NCBI GenBank assembly: GCA_937128575.1
Contig: CAKZMN010000103.1
Coordinates: 1-7,401 of the forward strand
Length of the DNA stretch: 7,401 nt
Origin: an uncultured Alphaproteobacteria bacterium
Lineage (GTDB): Bacteria; Pseudomonadota; Alphaproteobacteria; Micavibrionales; Micavibrionaceae
Direction: 5' to 3'
The notes beneath the pieces are model-generated. The model had not been told where the DNA came from, ran no database searches, and saw nothing but the letters and a program-made list of their open reading frames with translations. A program made the translations under genes and the position numbers. The number at the start of each line of letters is the position of its first letter. Position 1 is the first letter of the stretch. Positions 5,262 to 7,401 of the stretch are shown here, piece by piece.

Positions 5262-5753
5262 GGGTTTAACCTTTGGTGATTTTCTGCCGATACGTCCGCT
5301 GCGTCCGCCGCCCATTTTGTCATCATCGGAAAGTTCTTGTTCAACCAGTTCTTCTATATTCGGAATTTCACTCATTTGAATAGAGGCGATGCAGGCCCTG
5401 AAAAAATCACAACCTTTCTCCTCCCAATTGTGAAACTTATTCTCATAATCTTCGTTTTTGACGAATAGTTGTTTGGGGGTCCATTCGGTGCTCGTTGTTG
5501 GCTTGGCGCGCATCAGCATAATTTGTTGATAGCCGCCAGATTGTTGGTCGCCATCATCGTCGCCATCTTCTTTTTCATCGAATAAAAATTGAATTTCGGC
5601 TTCTAGATCTTCGTTGCCTGGTCCCATGCGCACTTCTGCGCTGCAGCTAATGCCCTTTTGATCGTCGTAGTGAAACCAAGGGTGCGTTTCATAGGGCGAG
5701 AGCTCTCGATCTACCCCTAGTTTTTCCAATAACTCTTTTAACGCAACGCGCAT
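5235..5753 (-). CDS. Uncharacterised 172-aa protein with acidic centre and basic tail
   Basis: I do not recognise the family. The N-terminus (1-35) begins with an amphipathic helix, ALKELLEKLGVD, then PYETHPWFHYDD. A beta-like segment GISCSAEVRMGPGNEDLEAEIQFLFDE (34-60) is followed by a strongly acidic, probably disordered run EKEDGDDDGDQ (60-70). Then come IMLMRAKPTT, WTPKQLFVKNEDYENKFHNWEEKGCDFFRACIASI (91-125), and a glycine- and basic-rich tail GGGRSGRIGRKSPKVKPG (148-165). Cysteines are at 37, 115 and 121. No signal peptide or membrane segment is seen. The ATG at 5751-5753 has AGGA 9-10 nt upstream. It converges with the TerD-like gene and is divergent from the SNase-like gene. The basic tail could bind nucleic acid or RNA, or be a flexible anchor; this is speculation. 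Confidence 0.82.
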   Translation of the reverse strand: MRVALKELLEKLGVDRELSPYETHPWFHYDDQKGISCSAEVRMGPGNEDLEAEIQFLFDEKEDGDDDGDQQSGGYQQIMLMRAKPTTSTEWTPKQLFVKNEDYENKFHNWEEKGCDFFRACIASIQMSEIPNIEELVEQELSDDDKMGGGRSGRIGRKSPKVKPGALLGMKK

Positions 5754-5816
5754 ATAATTAGGTCCTGTGGTGGCTTAGATGTGCAAAATATTGTGCCAAG
5801 CCCCGTAAGCTATATC

Positions 5817-5825
5817 ATTTTAGCA
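5817..5825 (-). promoter_or_regulatory. Extended -10 element upstream of the 172-aa gene
   Basis: On the minus strand the sequence reads TGCTAAAAT, a TGn plus TAAAAT (5 of 6). No -35 hexamer is recognisable at the proper distance, which is acceptable for extended -10 promoters. Transcription would start near 5810, giving a leader of about 55 nt. The 144-bp spacer 5754-5897 otherwise shows only AT-rich sequence, with no clear plus-strand promoter for the SNase-like gene. Confidence 0.35.
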
Positions 5826-5897
5826 GAGTTTTAAATTATTCCTCTAATTTTAATTTTTACAAAGAACGATAAAGGGGAAAGATTTTTTAAGAATTTG

Positions 5898-7037
5898 ATG
5901 CTACTATATTTTGAAATGAAATCTCTTTTTACAAAATTTAGCCATTTAAAACTATATTGCATGCAGCCATTATTCTTAATGCTTTGCGGCGTTTTGCTGT
6001 TTTCTGCGCAATCCTCCGCGCAATCTAAAAGTGCGATGTTTGAGGCGACGATGCGCGCGGCTAGTTCCACGGTTTTGATGTCTGGACAGACAGCGGTAAA
6101 TCTGTGGGGCGCGGAAGAAATTGTCTCTGCTTCTCCCACGTTTAAATTAAAGGCGCGAACGGCGCTTGCAAATATTATTGCCGGTGAAAAAGTAGAATGC
6201 GAGGTTAAATCACGTAGCGCGGAAGGTGTTTGGGCGCAATGTGTGAATGGCAATGATATGGATCTTAGCCTGTTTATGATTCAGCAAGGCTACGTCACAG
6301 TTGATCGTGGCGCGGTTTATGGCAGTGTTTTTGAAGAGGTGTACGTACAGGCCGAAAAGGAAGCACAAGAGCGCGTTCTTGGTGTTTGGGGCGCAGCAGC
6401 CGCAAGTGATGGTGGTTCTGCCGCCTCGTCCGATGGGTCATTGATGATGAGCCTTGGTTTTATTTTGTTTATTTTTATTGTGGCGGCCTTTGCGGTGCTC
6501 AGCATCATTATTATGCGTGGATTTAAACAGGTTATTGATGCACAAAAAAGCAGTTTGAATATTCTTGAAAAAGAACGTCAGTTGAAAAACAAAGAACGCA
6601 GTATTGTGGCCACCATGTTTGATTCTGAGCTAAAGGCGAATAAATCAAAGATTGAAGCGTATTTGGTTGTATATGAAGAAACGCTTGCGGCGCTTCGCGA
6701 TCCAGAGCGGACACCAAAATATAAAAAAGCTGGTGATATAGTCCAGCTGCAGCCTGCGCTGAACCGTGGGATTTTCGATCGTAACACAAATCGTTTGGAT
6801 ATTTTGGGTCGCAAACTTTCTAGCGCGCTGATTCATTTTTATGCACGTATTAAAACAAACCCTGACTATGAGAATTTAGAGCCAACCACACCGCTTGAGG
6901 AGGCTGTTCAGGTTCTTGAAAAGGCCGTGAAGAGCGCGCAACGCCTAAATCGTTTGGCGGATGATTTGATTAATGGCTTTGAAGAAAGCGGCGTAACGGA
7001 AGAGCGCAATCCGGCTTTAGAAGACGAAGAGTTTTAG
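5898..7037 (+). CDS. Membrane-anchored SNase-like protein, catalytically degenerate
   Basis: This 379-aa protein has three parts. Residues 1-41 look like a signal peptide: Lys/His-rich start, hydrophobic PLFLMLCGVLLFSA, and SSA as a possible cleavage site. Residues about 54-166 have a staphylococcal-nuclease-like pattern: AVNLWGAEEI, FKLKARTALANIIAGEKVECEV, WAQCVNGNDMDLSLFMIQQGYVTV, AEKEAQERVLGVWG. After a Gly/Ser/Ala linker comes a transmembrane helix (about 184-208), then a charged helical domain (209-379) with coiled-coil character. The family's RLxGIDAPE and DRYGR motifs are replaced by NLWGAEEI and EGVWAQC, so catalytic Arg/Asp/Glu residues appear lost. The domain would be periplasmic and the helices cytoplasmic if the N-terminal peptide is cleaved. 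Alternative starts are TTG 5895, ATG 5916 and ATG 5961; none has a good ribosome binding site. It is divergent from the 172-aa gene. Confidence 0.85.
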   Translation: MLLYFEMKSLFTKFSHLKLYCMQPLFLMLCGVLLFSAQSSAQSKSAMFEATMRAASSTVLMSGQTAVNLWGAEEIVSASPTFKLKARTALANIIAGEKVECEVKSRSAEGVWAQCVNGNDMDLSLFMIQQGYVTVDRGAVYGSVFEEVYVQAEKEAQERVLGVWGAAAASDGGSAASSDGSLMMSLGFILFIFIVAAFAVLSIIIMRGFKQVIDAQKSSLNILEKERQLKNKERSIVATMFDSELKANKSKIEAYLVVYEETLAALRDPERTPKYKKAGDIVQLQPALNRGIFDRNTNRLDILGRKLSSALIHFYARIKTNPDYENLEPTTPLEEAVQVLEKAVKSAQRLNRLADDLINGFEESGVTEERNPALEDEEF

Positions 7038-7058
7038 GCTTTTAAAATAAGCTTTTTT
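7036..7058 (+). terminator. Weak intrinsic terminator of the SNase-like gene
   Basis: AGGCTT (7036-7041) pairs with AAGCTT (7049-7054), including one G-T pair, around a 7-nt loop, and the T-run 7053-7058 follows. It starts within the SNase-like stop codon and overlaps the last codons of xseA on the other strand. The stem is short and AT-rich, so efficiency is doubtful. Confidence 0.3.
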
Positions 7059-7401
7059 GATCTGTATTATCCGGCGCCTTGGGTTTGTTTTTTACCTTTT
7101 TGGGCGCTTTTTTTATGGGCATTTTTTCTACGTTCCCTATAACAGCATCCACCAATTTTTGTTCTTTGAAACGTAGCTGTACGCTTTGTCCTGTTTTTGT
7201 TTGTTCGGCGCCCGTGACGGGCTTTCCTTCTGGTGTTTGAACGAGGGCAAAGCCGCGCTCTAAAACATTTTCAAAGGAGTACGCTTCTAGCATTTTACCT
7301 GTGTGTTCTAGACGTTTTTCAAGATTTTGTAGCCCAATTTTATAAGTATCTTCATCCACTTTGGTGCTATCGTAATCATTGTTGCAATTAAAATCTAAAA
7401 C
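7042..7401 (-). CDS. xseA: Exodeoxyribonuclease VII large subunit XseA, C-terminal part
   Basis: XseA is the catalytic subunit of ExoVII, which with XseB degrades single-stranded DNA in repair and recombination. Only the last 119 codons are visible; the frame stays open to the right edge, so the 5' part lies beyond it. The visible part has the end of the helical region (IGLQNLEKRLEHTGKMLEAY), then the conserved C-terminal beta segment SFENVLERGFALVQTPEGKPV and GQSVQLRFKEQKLVDAVIG. A Lys/Pro-rich linker and the terminal QKSLF follow. The motif LERGFALV corresponds to the LxRGYAxV hallmark of the family, and the QxSLF ending resembles alphaproteobacterial XseA proteins as I recall them. A GTG at 7357-7359 in this frame is an internal valine codon, not a start. 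The gene converges on the SNase-like gene with 4 bp between stops. Confidence 0.95.
   Translation of the reverse strand, partial: VLDFNCNNDYDSTKVDEDTYKIGLQNLEKRLEHTGKMLEAYSFENVLERGFALVQTPEGKPVTGAEQTKTGQSVQLRFKEQKLVDAVIGNVEKMPIKKAPKKVKNKPKAPDNTDQKSLF

Noticed and set aside
5782..5799. Sigma54-like element upstream of the 172-aa gene: on the minus strand TTGGCAC followed by TTTTGCA.
   Set aside because: The spacing between the GG and GC elements is 11 bases rather than the strict 10 required by sigma54, and no enhancer-binding site or activator gene is seen.
5957..5970. Lipoprotein signal (LMLCG) in the N-terminus of the SNase-like protein.
   Set aside because: The residues before the cysteine (L-M-L) do not fit the lipobox, and the cysteine lies within the hydrophobic core rather than at its end.
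6532..6836. Several minus-strand frames opposite the cytoplasmic part of the SNase-like gene.
   Set aside because: Low-quality shadow frames in overlapping registers with no start signal; the plus frame is continuous with the transmembrane protein.
7357..7359. GTG as the start of a separate 105-aa gene.
   Set aside because: The same frame continues open to the window edge and the product matches the XseA C-terminus, so the GTG is an internal codon.

Overview
The window looks like a chromosomal segment of an alphaproteobacterium. The evidence is protein similarity from memory: the EttA N-terminus beginning [15 protein letters not shown], a Tag glycosylase with an extended N-terminus, and an XseA tail ending in QKSLF. 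Base composition is moderate with many GCG/CGC codons, and the non-coding spacers are strongly AT-rich. I see no tRNA, rRNA, CRISPR array, insertion sequence or integrase. Conserved housekeeping genes lie at both edges, with small stress-response transcription units between them.

Left part (1-2174): the start of ettA (minus, cut by the left edge), then an FMN nitroreductase gene (minus) divergent from a TetR/NemR-like repressor gene (plus). Their 169-bp spacer contains a near-perfect palindrome, CGACCAACTGGTCG. It fills the 17-bp spacer of a plausible promoter for the repressor gene. This is a compact electrophile- or redox-responsive module.

Middle part (2171-3623): an unrecognised 152-aa gene (minus), tail-to-tail with the repressor gene. 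It is transcribed away from tag (3-methyladenine DNA glycosylase I, plus) by a strong-looking sigma70 promoter. A small DUF1508/YegP-like gene (minus) ends in a clear intrinsic terminator facing the 3' end of tag.

Right part (3781-7401): a self-contained two-gene Ter operon. The first gene encodes a TerA-like protein with one TerD-type domain, the second a TerD-like calcium-binding-fold protein. Converging on it is an unrecognised 172-aa gene with an acidic centre and a basic glycine-rich tail. Divergent from that is a gene for an exported or anchored protein with a degenerate staphylococcal-nuclease (SNase) fold, one transmembrane segment and a cytoplasmic helical domain. The window ends with the 3' part of xseA (exonuclease VII large subunit), which converges on the SNase-like gene.

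Recurring themes are chemical and DNA stress: alkylation repair (tag), electrophile reduction (nitroreductase plus NemR-like regulator), the Ter stress family, an SNase-like membrane protein and ExoVII. The best candidates for something undescribed are the minimal Ter pair with its two uncharacterised neighbours (3781-7037) and the catalytically degenerate membrane SNase-like protein. A functional link among them is inference from gene order only.
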